64,000 bases of DNA from Platycnemis pennipes. Its lineage: Eukaryota > Arthropoda > Insecta > Odonata > Platycnemididae. Each line of letters opens with the position of its first letter. The first letter of the stretch is position 1. The notes below the pieces were generated by a model. The model had not been told where the DNA came from and searched no databases. It saw only the letters and a program-made list of their open reading frames with translations. The position numbers and the translations under genes were made by a program. Positions 44,347-56,435 of the stretch are shown here, in pieces. The DNA is taken from the NCBI GenBank assembly GCA_933228895.1, contig OW121848.1:163386688-163450687 (forward strand), in the 5' to 3' direction.

Positions 44347-47300
44347 GTAAAATATACCTTTTATACTGTAATTTCGAATGTTTACCTGTTTGACAGTTGA
44401 AGATAGCCATCAGGTGGCCATAAATTCGTTGGCCAACTATATACTACACATTATTCATAGCATTTTTCTCAATATTTTAAGGGCTTTTGAATGCTGACTT
44501 GTTTCATGATTTCTGTGCAGGAATACAGCGAGGGAAGATTGCTGCTACGGAGCAACCGCCGAATCTCAACGACTTGCTTCAGCAATTCCTAGCCTTCATA
44601 CCGATCGACGAGGAGACGAGAATTTTCATGGACTATCTGGAGAAGGACCCAGACGTTCAAAAGGCAGTGCTTTTCCTGTATTCGGATTCATTTGCTTCTC
44701 TAGTGAGCATGGTGGACTCCTCACCTGAGTACAGAGCGGTAATGATTCATTTCCTCTCTATTTACCCAGCGTTGCAAAATCTAACATGGGGAACTCTTTC
44801 AGAGACGAGTAAAAAATATTTCTTAACGCCGGAAGAACGAACTTGGCTGAAAGCACTTCCGTCTAATGCATCATACAAATGTCCTTCAAATGGCACAATT
44901 ATAAATTTTATATACTACCATGCGTATATAAGTATAATACATACTTTATACGTATACTATACATATAAGTATAAAATAACTCGTATACTGCTCACAGACT
45001 CATTCTCTCTCTTGAGATTTTCCAACTGTGCAGGAATTTTTAAATTTCCCATAATATTCAGCGTAAAGCCAAACAAAGCCAAAAACAAGCCAAAGCCAAA
45101 AAAAAAGCCAAAAGAGAAAATGGCAACAATGTACAAGCCACAATTCGAGCCCAAGTATTCCTTTTCTTAGAAAAGCTTGAAAAGGACTTATAAACGTCCT
45201 CCCTTTCCGCCATCAACATCGCCGATTCATTGATAACAGGTATTGCATGTTTGGAGACAGGGCCGAAGCACGTATATCAGTTCAAACTTTCTAATTTCTG
45301 ATCAGTTTATTGGACAGTGGTCCTTTAAAACTGGAAGCGTGTTAAGAGCGTTCAAAATAGTCTCCCACAAAAATTTTTGCCGAAAAATATGACATTGGGA
45401 ACCTTACGGCAGTGGTAAATTTCGAGCGTCGGTTAGATACACCCTTGCCAACACTCAAATTGTGGATTCAAGCCCTTCCTGTGGTGCGAGAATGTGTTTA
45501 TTTATCTTAGGATTGGACGCAGCCCTTAGAATTGAGGGCAAATTAAAACCTTTTTCTACCAGATCAACTTTCCCCAACCACTTTTTGGATACTGCAATAT
45601 AATACTGCAATACTGCAATAATAATAATCCTACACACTGAGAACATCGCATGTCCCGTTCATTCTTGCTCTGCCTGAAGATAGAATTCAAATAGGAGTGA
45701 GTACTACTAATTGCATATGTGCCTGACCTAACACATAAGGAGTGAAGAATTAGTTTGTATAAAGTTACTATTATAGGTGTGTTAATTTATTCTTCTTAAA
45801 AATTATTCAACTGTACATGCATAATAAATCTCTTAATTTATAATCTCTTATTTTTTTCACACTAATTATAACATGTGGCTGACAGTATACGACGCAAGAA
45901 CGTGTACTACATTATGAAAAAACGGGATAATTTCCTTATGTACTTGCATCTTTTGTTTATCCCAACAGGTCTTGGTATATTTGTACTCCTCAGGCATTGA
46001 CATCTATAGATACGTCAACAAATTGCACGAATTGCTAAACCTGCCTCCCTTCGAACCCGGAGATCTCAAGCGGGAGGAGAGGACAGAGGAGTCAGGAGTC
46101 ATGCGCATGATCAACGACATGCTGAAACTGCTTCCCCTTGAAGATATATGGAACTGGTACAACACCGTTTGCTATCCGAACCAGGATTTCCAGTCGCTGG
46201 TGACCAGGATAAGATCTCCGGAATTCAAGCAATTGGTGTCTGATATAATGGCGAGCAGCGAATACAAGGAGCTGACGACGATGATGAAATCTTTTGGCAT
46301 AGACGTGGAGGCAATAGAACAGATGGTCAAAGACTTTCTCGACGGAAATAGCAGTCGCTATCAACATGTCAAAGACAGCAGCCTTAAGATCCGCTTCCAA
46401 GAATTCCTAGCCATGCTGCCCACGGAGGACATAAAAGTCGTCATCGAGAAGTATGTCGATAACAACAAAGATGTGCAAGACGTTCTCAACTACTTGAAAT
46501 CGGAAGAATTCAGTGACCTTGTCGTTAATCTGGAAGGCACGAAGCAACTCATAGACGTAAGTACATGTTCAAAATTGCTCTTAATGGTGGAAATAGTATA
46601 ATATGTTCATGTAAGCATATAATTATGCGAAGAGTAACTTCAAATTTATTTGGTTACTCTTGAAAATTTAAAATATGCTGTATCAAATACAGCATACTAT
46701 AATTTTTCTCTTTCAAGAATTCATTTTTTTTCTGTAATTGATCTTCTTCTTTTGTTGCTTCATTTGAGCTTCAGCACACGCCAATGTATTTTGAAATGCT
46801 CACAGTAACCATGTCGATAATCTTTTTATTAAGGCGCCTATTCATTTTGAAATTGGAATTATTATAGTTTAAATTACAGTTATTAAAATATAAAAGAGAT
46901 GGCAAAAGCTATCGATTGTAGTTGCCATTATGTTTTCAGTGCACATGTTCAAAACCAAAATGTTTCGATTGAATTAAAACGCTACTGCATTACAATTTCA
47001 ACTGCCGATAGGTACGTCAATTCCAAGACCACAATAAGAAATTTTATTGAAGCACGTTCTGACAATTCGCCAAGTATAAGATAAATCCTTTCCACACATC
47101 ATCCGATAGAGAAAAATACCCGAGGTCACTTAAGAAATAATTATTTCCACCCTCTTTGCAAACAAAATAAAATATAAATATTTAAGTTGACCGAATTAAA
47201 TACTTGTCAATCAAATACTACTAATTATGTTTTCCGTTACAAAACAGTTTGATGCAGTGGAGCTGGATTTTTATCCATGGATCTAAGCCTTTCGAAATTG

Positions 47301-48435
47301 ATTTTCCATCGAAGATTATAAAACCATAGCTGAATGCACAATTTGTGCAATTATTATTCGATTAAGGCAGTGGAATAAGGGGATTGCAGCAATAACTTGC
47401 ACGGTAGTAAGATGTGGAAAGACTCCCCACGACGGCTATTGGGAGTTGATTAGTTCGATGGAAATACAAGAAATCTTCAAATACCTCTTCCCCACCCGTG
47501 TTGGGATTCATGAACCCGAGTAAAATTTTTAATGTCAACTTATTTTCTCTTCTTGATAAAAACGATCCGGCGATCCCAGAATGAACGCGTTATCCTTTCA
47601 GCTGTTTCTCGAATCGGAACTGCCTTTCATTGAATTCTCATTAATTCCATGCTCACCGATAGTTTTCTCAATAATTACTTTTCTCTGCCATTATTTATAG
47701 AAGACAATAAAAAGGAGAGTTTTTCAGCCACCTTTTAGGATATTAATGGTCAGTACTCATTTCATTTACAAATAAATACCACACTTTCCTATCTGATATC
47801 ACTGAAACTTTTATTATAATTCATCAATGACCAACTTCATGCTTTCACTGGAATCGCTAAACACTGTTTTTACGACCCCATGACTGTGATACATATCGTA
47901 ACTGAATATAAAATTGAGAAAAACAATACATTTCAGATATACTTAACTAATATCTTGGGTATTAAGGCATTCAGTCACTCGACCAGGGCCAACGTCCGAT
48001 TCCAATATAATCTTCTTGCAGGCCTTTATTGCTGGAAGATGAAATTATGCCTCACATTCTTCCTCCCAGGTCCTGAACTTCGTGCACTCCCACGGGATCG
48101 ACGTGTACGCCTACCTGAACTCTCTGCTTGACATTCTGGGCATCCCGAATTTCCCACCGCCTCCTCCCACTCTGCGATCCGGCCTCACCGACTTGTTCGA
48201 CGACATCAAGCGGCTCCTGCCCCTGCAGAGGATGCTCCAGTGGTACATAGACACGTGCGAGCCGGATGCTGAGTACCAGGAACTGCTCGGCCTCTTGAGG
48301 AGCGATGACTTCAAGGTTGTGGTGAACGTGGTGTACCACCACCCGTCTTTCAACACCATCCACGACGGCCTCATCAAGCTGGGAGTTGACGTGAGGGGCA
48401 TTGAAATGCTGCTGCAAAGCTTCTTTGGATGGTAG
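44289..48435 (+). CDS. Gene 2: secreted insect-allergen-related repeat protein, two repeats
   Basis: Join 44289-44346, 44521-44738, 45969-46556, 48070-48435, giving about 409 residues, all GT-AG and in frame. Signal peptide MNFAIAFLVLLGTNGAISA, then two insect-allergen-related repeats (roughly residues 35-222 and 230-409). Motifs: LNDLLQQFLAFIPIDE, WYNTVCYPNQDFQSL, GIDVEAIEQMV, then FQEFLAMLPTEDIK, WYIDTCEPDAEYQELL and a C-terminal SFFGW. One possible N-glycosylation site (Asn219 in NSS). Paralogue of gene 1 with one fewer internal exon of about 195 codons. Expected to be a secreted gut protein by family analogy; the ligand is unknown. Confidence 0.9.
44521..44738 (+). CDS. Gene 2 exon 3 (first half of repeat 1)
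   Basis: 218 nt, as in gene 1. Split Gly codon then IQRGKIAATEQ, LNDLLQQF and DPDVQKAVLFLYSDSF, ending YRA before donor GTAATG. The frame continues open into the intron to 45170, which I treat as chance read-through. Confidence 0.88.
45969..46556 (+). CDS. Gene 2 exon 4 (end of repeat 1, start of repeat 2)
   Basis: 196 codons, phase 0 at both ends. Starts VLVYLYSSGIDIYRYVNKLH after CCAACAG and ends TKQLID before GTAAGTA. Collinear with exons 4 and 5 of gene 1. Confidence 0.9.
46629..46720. repeat. Two adjacent hairpins in gene 2 intron 4
   Basis: AAGAGTAAC (46630-46638) pairs with GTTACTCTT (46653-46661). Directly after it, TATGCTGTAT and ATACAGCATA form a 10-bp stem, with an outer CTTGAAA/TTTCAAG pair. 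No function is known. Confidence 0.4.
46900..48069. other. Gene 2 intron 4, remainder
   Basis: AT-rich intronic sequence with short chance frames; no transposon recognised. Confidence 0.45.
48070..48435 (+). CDS. Gene 2 exon 5 (end of repeat 2, stop)
   Basis: 121 codons plus TAG (48433-48435). Acceptor CTCCCAG, start VLNFVHSHGIDVYAYLNSLL, end LLQSFFGW. It is shorter than gene 1 exon 6 in the proline-rich linker. Confidence 0.9.
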   Translation, partial: VLNFVHSHGIDVYAYLNSLLDILGIPNFPPPPPTLRSGLTDLFDDIKRLLPLQRMLQWYIDTCEPDAEYQELLGLLRSDDFKVVVNVVYHHPSFNTIHDGLIKLGVDVRGIEMLLQSFFGW

Positions 48436-48690
48436 TTTAAACTGCACACGTGGACAACAGGCAAAGCGCAAGCCACGGTGATTAAGAGCTATTCTCTCAA
48501 TGATGTAGACTCTATCAGCGATAAAGGGGCAGGAGGACACGGCCGGATACTGGGGACGGAGATCCCAAGGATGACTGTTTTCCTACAGTGGCCAAAGGCC
48601 GAGAAAGCCTTCGATCATAAAATTTACTTTTACTGTGCTTACTCATATGGTGCTCTATGTGACGAAGAAGACATTCTTCATTATGAATTC

Positions 48691-49066
48691 TCTGATAATA
48701 AAATACCAACCTATCAGCTCTTAGAGAGGATCAAGTAGAAATGAATATTTCATAAAAAACTGAATATCGAGAGTCATTAAGATGAGGTAACAATTTTTCA
48801 GATTTTCGTCATGACTGAAGAGAATCCATCGGATTCTTATCATTTTTTAAACAGTAATTATGGTAAATAGTACAAAAAAAGCTATTATCATAATGCAAAG
48901 AAATCCGGGTACATTGAGGGTTTCCTGTGATTTATTATTCCAGTATTTTTCTAATTATTGGCAAGAGTAGATCTTCAGTTACCTATTTCTACTGGTTTTT
49001 ATTAAGTCATTCCTCTGGTAATAAAATACCAACCTATCAGCTCTTAGAGAAGATCAAGTAGAAATG
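48691..49066 (+). repeat. 53-bp direct repeat carrying AATAAA downstream of gene 2
   Basis: Copies at 48691-48743 and 49014-49066 share AATAAAATACCAACCTATCA and GATCAAGTAGAAATG with very few differences. Each begins with an AATAAA (48697-48702 and 49020-49025), so gene 2 may have duplicated poly(A) signals. Confidence 0.65.
48697..48702 (+). terminator. Candidate poly(A) signal of gene 2
   Basis: AATAAA, the first after the gene 2 stop (262 nt away); a second copy lies at 49020-49025 within the direct repeat. Confidence 0.45.
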
Positions 49067-51782
49067 TACGAGTCATAATCCCATACATAATAAATTACAC
49101 TGTGACAGAGTTCATTAATTTCTTCATTATGAATCTTTTCAATAAAAACAGCTATATGTTTTCTTGTCACATTATTGTATTTGTATTTGTACACACATTT
49201 GTATTACCACATGTATACTGTTCAAAAAGAAAAGTTGAAAATATCATATAATGTTCATGTATGATCTGACATTATCAACAGTTCTAAATCCAACACAACT
49301 GAACCTAAACAATAAAACTTATCATCATTGCAGCTCCATTGTATGTAAGTATGGAAAGTTCAGATCTGTCTGTGCACGATGCGGATTTGAAACTCTTTCG
49401 AAAACATTTGAGGGAAAATCTTTTCCATGGATGTGCGCACATTATGGTACGGTGTACAATGTTTCGTATTCAGCCTCCCACAGGCTGTGGTCCCCTAAAT
49501 AACTAGTCAAATAGTAAGTTTAGAGTTAGAAGTAGTTTTTGCTCATGATTTTCACTGTGAACTTACTCTTTCTTACAAATAATTTGTGACTCATTCAGCG
49601 AGCAGTTTCGTCCTTTTAATGTACCACGATGACAAGAGATCAAAATGATTACATAATTGGACTGGTTTCTATTCTCTACTTCTGATAGGCGCTGATCCGT
49701 TGAATGCTTCTCATTTTCCCGGCTTATATATTTCGTGGTTAATGGTGGGTCATCATAATTGAATCGTCGTACTCATTCATAATTGAAATACACCAACCTA
49801 TTGTAATAGCACACAAAATTACGATAATAATTGTGAGGCAGAGAGTTTAAAACCCAATTTTTCCGCGTACAGGGAAGAAATAATAGTTATCGAAACATGA
49901 GTAAGATAATTTATTAGAATAGTCTATGTAGTGCTAGTGTCATTCTACCAATCAGAATGACACTCTTAATATACAGCACATGAATACAATCGCTTTACAA
50001 ATTTCCTCGCATACTTATCGAGTAACGTCTATCATATTGAATCCTCTGCTTCCCCTGAGGTGCTTTTGCAGAGCCTGTCCCACTCCGCTCGGTGGAATGA
50101 TTCTTTGAAATTAGAAGCCTTAATGTACGGAAACCTATTGTTTTAATTTTCCTGAATTTTATTCAATATTAGTATGACTGCGTTCACGACGGGAAGGAAT
50201 GCTGTGTGCAGATTCGCCCACATCCACGATTCGTGACGTGGTCATCTGGGTGCATTATGGAGTGGGGAGTGGTTTTGGGTGGGGGGTTATAGGGTCGTAG
50301 GGGCTTATAGGGTTCTATGTTGGTTCACTACCGGTCTCTGGACCGGCCGTATGATGATTTTCCTTCTTGGCTAGGGTATTAAAATAACTTATGACCTATT
50401 TAAATTCCCAATACTTCGGTCCACTTCTCATGCCTACGTTTCTATAATTCAATCTACATGAAGGAATGAGAAATTCGACTCACTCATTTTCCTTCGAGCA
50501 ACTGGACCGAAGATACTTTCTTTCCCAGTCCTGAGTTCTATGTAGTGAAAGTATGTGTTTACCTCAGTCTACCTCCACTCACAATGATGCCAAGGAAAGG
50601 GCGTACTACCACCTTCTCAATAGTTTCTTCTTAATAGTGCTTCAAAACAAAAGAAAGGTGAAAATATTGACGAATGTATTGCATGTTGCCAAACCAATTA
50701 CACAAGCAAGGTACACACTCCGTGCTTTTTTAAAATACGCTAACGACTTTTTCAGTGTTCAGTACAAAATATTATGAATGTCCAATTGTTTATCAATTTG
50801 CTGGAACACAAATATTCTCCTAATTAATAAGGTATGTATATTTCCCACTCAGATATTAGGATGATCCAACGGTAAGTTAGGTTTTATAGATTACATATTA
50901 TACATAGATTATAAATTATTTAATTACTAGATCGAAGGATTACAGTGTTTATACAGCATGCTTCTGGGGCAATCGTTCTTAAAGTAAAAAGCCGATTGAT
51001 TCGGCAAAAAATTTAAGGTGGTCAGAATGAAGCAAACAGCGAAAAAGTACCTTATAACACCATATTTTGTCGATAATAGAGGAATATTATTTTTTATAGT
51101 ACCGGATATGGAACGTTTTGAATGAATTCCTCTTGGTAATAGTTTGAAATCACTACCTCTCCTCTTCCATCACTCTAGTTTTCTTATCATTGAACTTCAT
51201 CTAAATACCAACACTAATAACATGATGTATTGGCGATTGTATGATCTCCGAATAATAATAAATGCATTAGTTCCTGATTTGAATGACAACCGAACCGGTT
51301 CACCGAAACATTTAATCTATTTTATAATTTGTATGCGACCATTGCATAATTGGCCTTAAGGCCATTGAAAATATTTCATTGGCCTTACATTCAACACACA
51401 AATTTTCTGTTTCAAGCAGCACGAGAGATTTGAGCAAGAAGGCAGGAGACAAGGAGAGGAAGCTGATTGAAGAAACTACATAGAAGGAAAAAGAGACTGG
51501 ATGGAAAAGGTGATAAGGAGCAACCGTGTTTTCAAAGTGTGGTGGTAGACAGATCAGCGAGGAAGAAAAAGGTGATAAAATAGCCGTTTGAAATACAAAC
51601 AGTTAAAGATTATTATCTTAAATATTATCCTAAACGAACATTGGTTTTCTTCATCAGACGAAGCGTTCCTTACCCCAAAGAATCTAGCAGAATGGTCACT
51701 GATGTCTTCAATCTCCGTCGACCAAGCACTGACCTACCTTCCTATCCTTCCCAACCCTTTTTGCTACGAGGGCGGTTAGATA
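49067..51782. other. Gene-free interval
   Basis: AT-rich sequence with short open frames of no known family. It contains a perfect 11-bp-arm hairpin (AGTGTCATTCT, 49936-49946, with AGAATGACACT, 49954-49964) and a G-rich stretch near 50260-50300. No gene is supported. Confidence 0.4.
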
Positions 51783-53032
51783 AAACAGTGACCTTTTTGA
51801 ATTTTCCGCGCAGTAACTATAAATGCAACGCTGCTCACGTCAACTGCCATCTGTTAGTAGACTACTGAAAAATTTTGAACAAGCTGCGCCATTTAGCTTG
51901 TGTTTGACTGCCATTGAAAGCATACAACCTCGTGAATTTTAACGAAATTGGAAAAAAGTGAATTTATTGTGCTGATTAAGCATCACTTTTTGCGTCAAAA
52001 AACATCACCGAAACCAAAGAAAGGCTTGATAAATACCATGGGGACAAAGTACCATCAAATTCAATGGTTAAGAACTTGTTTACTGGGTTCCGTTGTGGTC
52101 GTACCAGCACAAGTGACGCCGAACGTTCAGGTCGCCTAAAAGAGGTCGTCAGAAATTGTCGATAAAATCCATGGAATGATATTGGACGATCGGAGAATGA
52201 AAGTACGTAAGGTAGCTGAGGCTGTATGCATCTCAACTGAGCGGGTAAATCACATTTTACATGAATATTTGGGCATGAAGAAGCTTTCCGCGCGATGGGT
52301 GCCGCGATTGCTCACACTCGACCATAAGCGCAACCGTATGACCACTTCAAAGGAGTGTTTGGCAATGTTCAGCCGCAATCAGAACGAGTTTTTGCGCCGT
52401 TTCGTTACCATAGACGAAACATGGATCCATCACACCACACCAGAGACCAAGAAACAATCAAAGCAGTGGGTTTCTTCGGGTGAACGTGCACCAAAGAAGG
52501 CCAAATTTGTCGGCCAACAAGGTCATGGCCACAATTTTTTGGGATGCAAGCGGTACCATTCACGTTTATTATCTTGAAAAGGGTAAAACGATCACCGGCG
52601 AACATTATTTAGAGCTTTTGGACAGATTCGATTTTGATTTGAAGCAGAAACGACCGCATTTGGCAAAGAAAACAGTGCTGTTCCATCAAGACAATGCACG
52701 GGTGGACACGTGTGTAGTCAACGTGGCAAAAATCCATAAATTGGGCTACGAACTGCTACCCCATCCAGTATATACTCCAGATTTAGCCCCCTCGACTATT
52801 TCCTGTTTCCAAACCTGAACAAATGGCTGGGCAGTAAAAGATTTGGGTCTAATGAAGAGGTCATCACTGAAACAAACGCCTAGTTTGAGGGCCTTGAGAA
52901 AACCTATTATTTGGAAGGAATAAAATAATGGAAAAACGCTGGACTAAATGTATAGAGCTAAAAGGAGACTGTGTTGAGAAATAAAACGCTTATTTGCCCA
53001 AAAAATATATTTTATTCAAAAATTCACTGATT
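51783..53032 (+). mobile_element. Mariner transposon, inactivated
   Basis: About 1.25 kb flanked by TA, with degenerate TIRs: left AAACAGTGACCTTTTTGAAT, right (inverted) AATCAGTGAATTTTTGAAT. The transposase is readable from about 51948 to 52960 in several frames: FIVLIKHHFL near the start, RVNHILHEYLGMKKLSARWV, DETWIHHTTPETKKQSKQW (first Asp), FHQDNARVDT (second Asp) and LPHPVYTPDLAPS. Frameshifts occur in the N-terminal part, near 52520 and at about 52793, where one missing base abolishes the third catalytic Asp codon. Non-functional. Confidence 0.9.
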
Positions 53033-55763
53033 TATCGAACTACGCTCGTGAGAAATACTATTTATTTAAAGTTTTAACGCTTTCTTTACAGTTACATCCA
53101 TCCTACTGCTCCCTAATTAGCTTAATCGTTAGAGCACTGATTAGAATAATTAGTTCTAATGGAGATGCTTCCATTGATGGAAGGAAAGGTAAATAAGGAG
53201 GTTCTGGGCCTATTTTCAGAGAGGTAAGAAATTTGCTGGAGGAACAAAGAGGAGGTAGCGTAGGAGAATGAGTAAAGTTATTTAAGGGAATGATTTGTTG
53301 AAGGCAATTACAGGAATTAAGTGGGCGAGAAAAGAGAAAAACTAAGTTAAAGGTAGGCATTTTTGGATAGAAAAATGGGAGATAGGACATCATTAAACTC
53401 TACAGAGAAAGAGCGTAGGAAAAGAAACGTTCAGAGTTAAAATAAGAGTAGATATGGTCAACTGAAACCTATCATAACCGGCAGAGAGCCACTACTCTAT
53501 TGATCTGAACTACTCTCATTCTTGAAAGTCAAAACATCTGTTTTCGACGTTTCTCTAGACTGTTTAAACTCCCTTTTAACGACTTACGCTTCGTCATATA
53601 ATTTCTTCGTACTCGACAATACCGTCATCTCACTTACCAACGATTTCAAGCTATCCTAACATTGGTTCATACCTGTATGCAATTCTAATGCCATTACCAT
53701 ACTCCTCTAATCATCGTTATTCCCTATTCATTTTCACATGAATATCTTCGGGATGCCGAGATGTGTATCCTGCTATAGGTTACGGTCTCGCACTTTGAGT
53801 GCGCTTACATCTCTATGATTTATTTCCATCCCGTTTCTCCCGCTCTGATTTTGTAATATATCTGACAATACTGCCTGCAACTCTTTTTTCACATACCTCC
53901 CACGCATCTTGTTCGTTATCCTCGACAGCGATCATGAATAGCACCATCTCTCTCTCTCTCTGACCATTTACTCACCACCCGTATTCTACCTAATAAACTC
54001 TCTATAACGCTTCCTGAATCACATATGATTTTTAATAACTTGTCCATAGGCCTGCTCCTCTTCTAAGCTCAGCAACCCAATCAGTGGCTTTTCTCACTTA
54101 ATGCTGATACCAGTAATACCAATGTCACTATTATGAAACATTCATTTCCGACCTTTAAACTTTTTGTAAATGAAGCACGATAGGCTCTATATTTTTCTGA
54201 CTCTGAGACGCAATACTCTGGCGCCAGATAGCGAGATTTTCTGATACAAGATAGAGATAAAAATGAATTGATCTTGATTCAATAACTATCTTATAAACGA
54301 GAAAAATAGATAAGAAAAACTCTTCGAGGAAAACAGCATAACATTTAGCAACTTCGCTACCTTTTCTCCTCAAAATTACCCAGACACTTGACAGACAGGC
54401 AGTAATGACCACGTTTTCTTTAGAAAGAAGCTGAGGAAATACATAATATTTTTAGAGCCATCTATCGTAATTGCTCTCAGATGCATAAAATAATCAAGTT
54501 AGTCGATTTTCTGTTGTCATAATTATAAATATTTAAGAAATTAGTAAGATTGTCCAAGTTATATTTTACTCAAATAAAAGTCCAAAAGGTTGCCAAAAAT
54601 TAATCAAAGAAGAAAACTTAATTTTCCCCAAATTCCGAACTTTGAATTACAAGAGTATATTTTTAATTAAATAGCAAAAATAGGGAAGACTTGTTTTTAG
54701 GTGAGAAAGCGTTTCAACAGATCGCAAACTGTGATCTGTTGAAGCGCTTTCACACCAAAAAAATTATTTTCGACTCCAGATGTTGATTATGCTTTTGAAA
54801 ACCATACAATGTAATTTTATTTGTAAAACTGAATGCGCGCCCAATTCTCCTTCGCCCACCTAAATTCTCATAAATCAATTGCTTAGACGCATTCTCTTGA
54901 TTTTCCCTTGGCAACAGAACAGGCGTCCAATCGAACACAAGCTAACATTGGCGAATTCACGAGCAATAAGCCTTCACTCAACGCAGTACTTTATCAAACT
55001 TCCGCGTTGACGATAATATTTCTTCGCACATCCAAAGACTTGCGTAAAATCTAGCTATTCACCTGTTTCAACTCCTCTCTCCTGTAGTTGAGGAAAAAGC
55101 GCCTGTGGTAAGACATTGATGCGGACAACTGAGAGTGGTGTTCAAGGCAATGTCCCTCCATTGTCAAAAATCGAAGAACTTTGTCCACAGGTAAAACGTG
55201 TGGAAACCGCGCGTCGTGCAATGACAGATACCCCCACAGCGGGCCTCTTTGTACTTGTACTTAGTGTTTTACCATGCAGCGGGCCTCTACCAAGTATTGT
55301 TTTTGGCTTTGGTTATCGTAAGGATCTTGAGTGAGGCGACGGGAAAGAAATAAGTGTGTCAAGATAGAGCGGCACTGCGAAAATTAGCCTTAAAATGTAT
55401 CTCTTTCACCAAAGCAAAAAAAGCCTTCGTATAAACTAAAAATTAAATAAAAAATTGAAAAGTTAGATTCTCTCGTCGGTTCCTGTAAAACGTACAGATA
55501 AAGCGAAAATGAATAACACTATTCTATGCACAGGAGCGGAAAATATTTACGCAAAGGTTTTTGGCGTTGGAATGCGGCGTACGCGGGAACTAACTGAAAT
55601 CACCATTCCTCTGACGACTAGACAAAATTGAGAGAGCCAGTTGAAACCGGGAACATTCAAACTGCATAGGAGTGGTAATATATTTTGTGTCGCAAAAGCA
55701 GTCACCCATTTCAAGGTCATAATCCAGAAAGAAATCCTTAAAGTTAAGACTCCGCGGCCGAGC
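53033..55763. other. Gene-free interval
   Basis: No recognisable gene. It contains a CT microsatellite near 53948-53960, a strong hairpin at 54692-54766 (listed separately) and a short direct repeat of GCAGCGGGCCTCT-type sequence near 55236 and 55276. Confidence 0.4.
54692..54766 (+). ncRNA. Pre-miRNA-like hairpin (candidate only)
   Basis: GGTGAGAAAGCG with TTTCAACAGATC pairs with GATCTGTTGAAG and CGCTTTCACACC around a 9-nt loop: 24 positions with one mismatch and one G-U. Flanking T and A runs could extend the stem with a small bulge. Size is close to the lower range of insect pre-miRNAs. It could equally be a small foldback repeat. Confidence 0.25.
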
Positions 55764-56435
55764 GAAGAGAAAGCTAGGATTTATAAAAAGAGTACTAGGG
55801 AAATGTGATGAGAAGACAAAAGAGCGATGTTACTTTTCACTAGTTAGGCCCCACCTTGAGTATGCAGCCAGTGTATGGGATCCTAATGAATTAGGTTTGA
55901 TCAGAGAACTGGACAGTGTGCAGCGTTGAGCAGCTAGGTTCGTCAAAAGGTGTTACGATAGGTTGAGTAGTGTATCAGAATTAATACAAGAATTAGGGTG
56001 GGAATCATTGTCAGAGCGTAGGTTAAAGTTCAGATTAAATCTATTAGAGAAATTTCAATCGGATAGCTTTACTGAAGATGTTAGGCACATATTAAAAACA
56101 CCAGCCTATTATGCTAGATTCAACCAGATAAATAAGATTAGAGAGATAGATTGTTGTACAGATAGATTCAAAATGGCATTTTTCCCCCGTACTATAAGAG
56201 AAAAGAATAGGCAGCATAGGAAAGGGATAGGTAGGGGAAATATTTTGTAGTGGAGTATTCTGTAGTGCATGATGCATGTCTTACCCCTTAAATAATGTAG
56301 ACACTAACAATCAAGTTGCATGAGACAATATAGTTGCTAGTTTGCATGTTAGTAGTGCATGCCTGGTGATCTTCACCCCCTGCCACACACCCTCGCGGTG
56401 GCTTGCAGGGTATCGTATAGATGTAGATGTAGATG
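55764..56435 (+). mobile_element. CR1-like LINE, second subfamily, 5'-truncated
   Basis: Contains RT C-terminal coding remnants: PHLEYAASVWDPNELGL, then ELGWESLSERRLKFRLNLLE, YYARFNQINKIREIDC and FFPRTIREKN, followed by a 3' UTR, the CCCCCTGCCACACACCCTCG / CGGTGGCTTGCAGGG hairpin and an ATGTAGATGTAGATGA tail. It diverges from the other copies in both protein and 3' UTR, so it is a distinct subfamily. Confidence 0.88.

Noticed and set aside
44739..45170. Frame of gene 2 exon 3 stays open for 144 codons into the intron, ending with a Lys/Pro-rich tail
   Set aside because: A GT donor lies at 44739 exactly where genes 1 and 3 splice. The extension has no insect-allergen-repeat similarity and includes AT-rich low-complexity sequence. 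An intron-retention isoform cannot be excluded but has no support.
48052..48540. Minus-strand open frame of about 160 codons opposite gene 2 exon 5
   Set aside because: Shadow of the plus-strand exon, which has family motifs, splice sites and the conserved FFGW end. The same applies to minus-strand frames opposite 27480-28055, 30069-30653 and 63702-63916.
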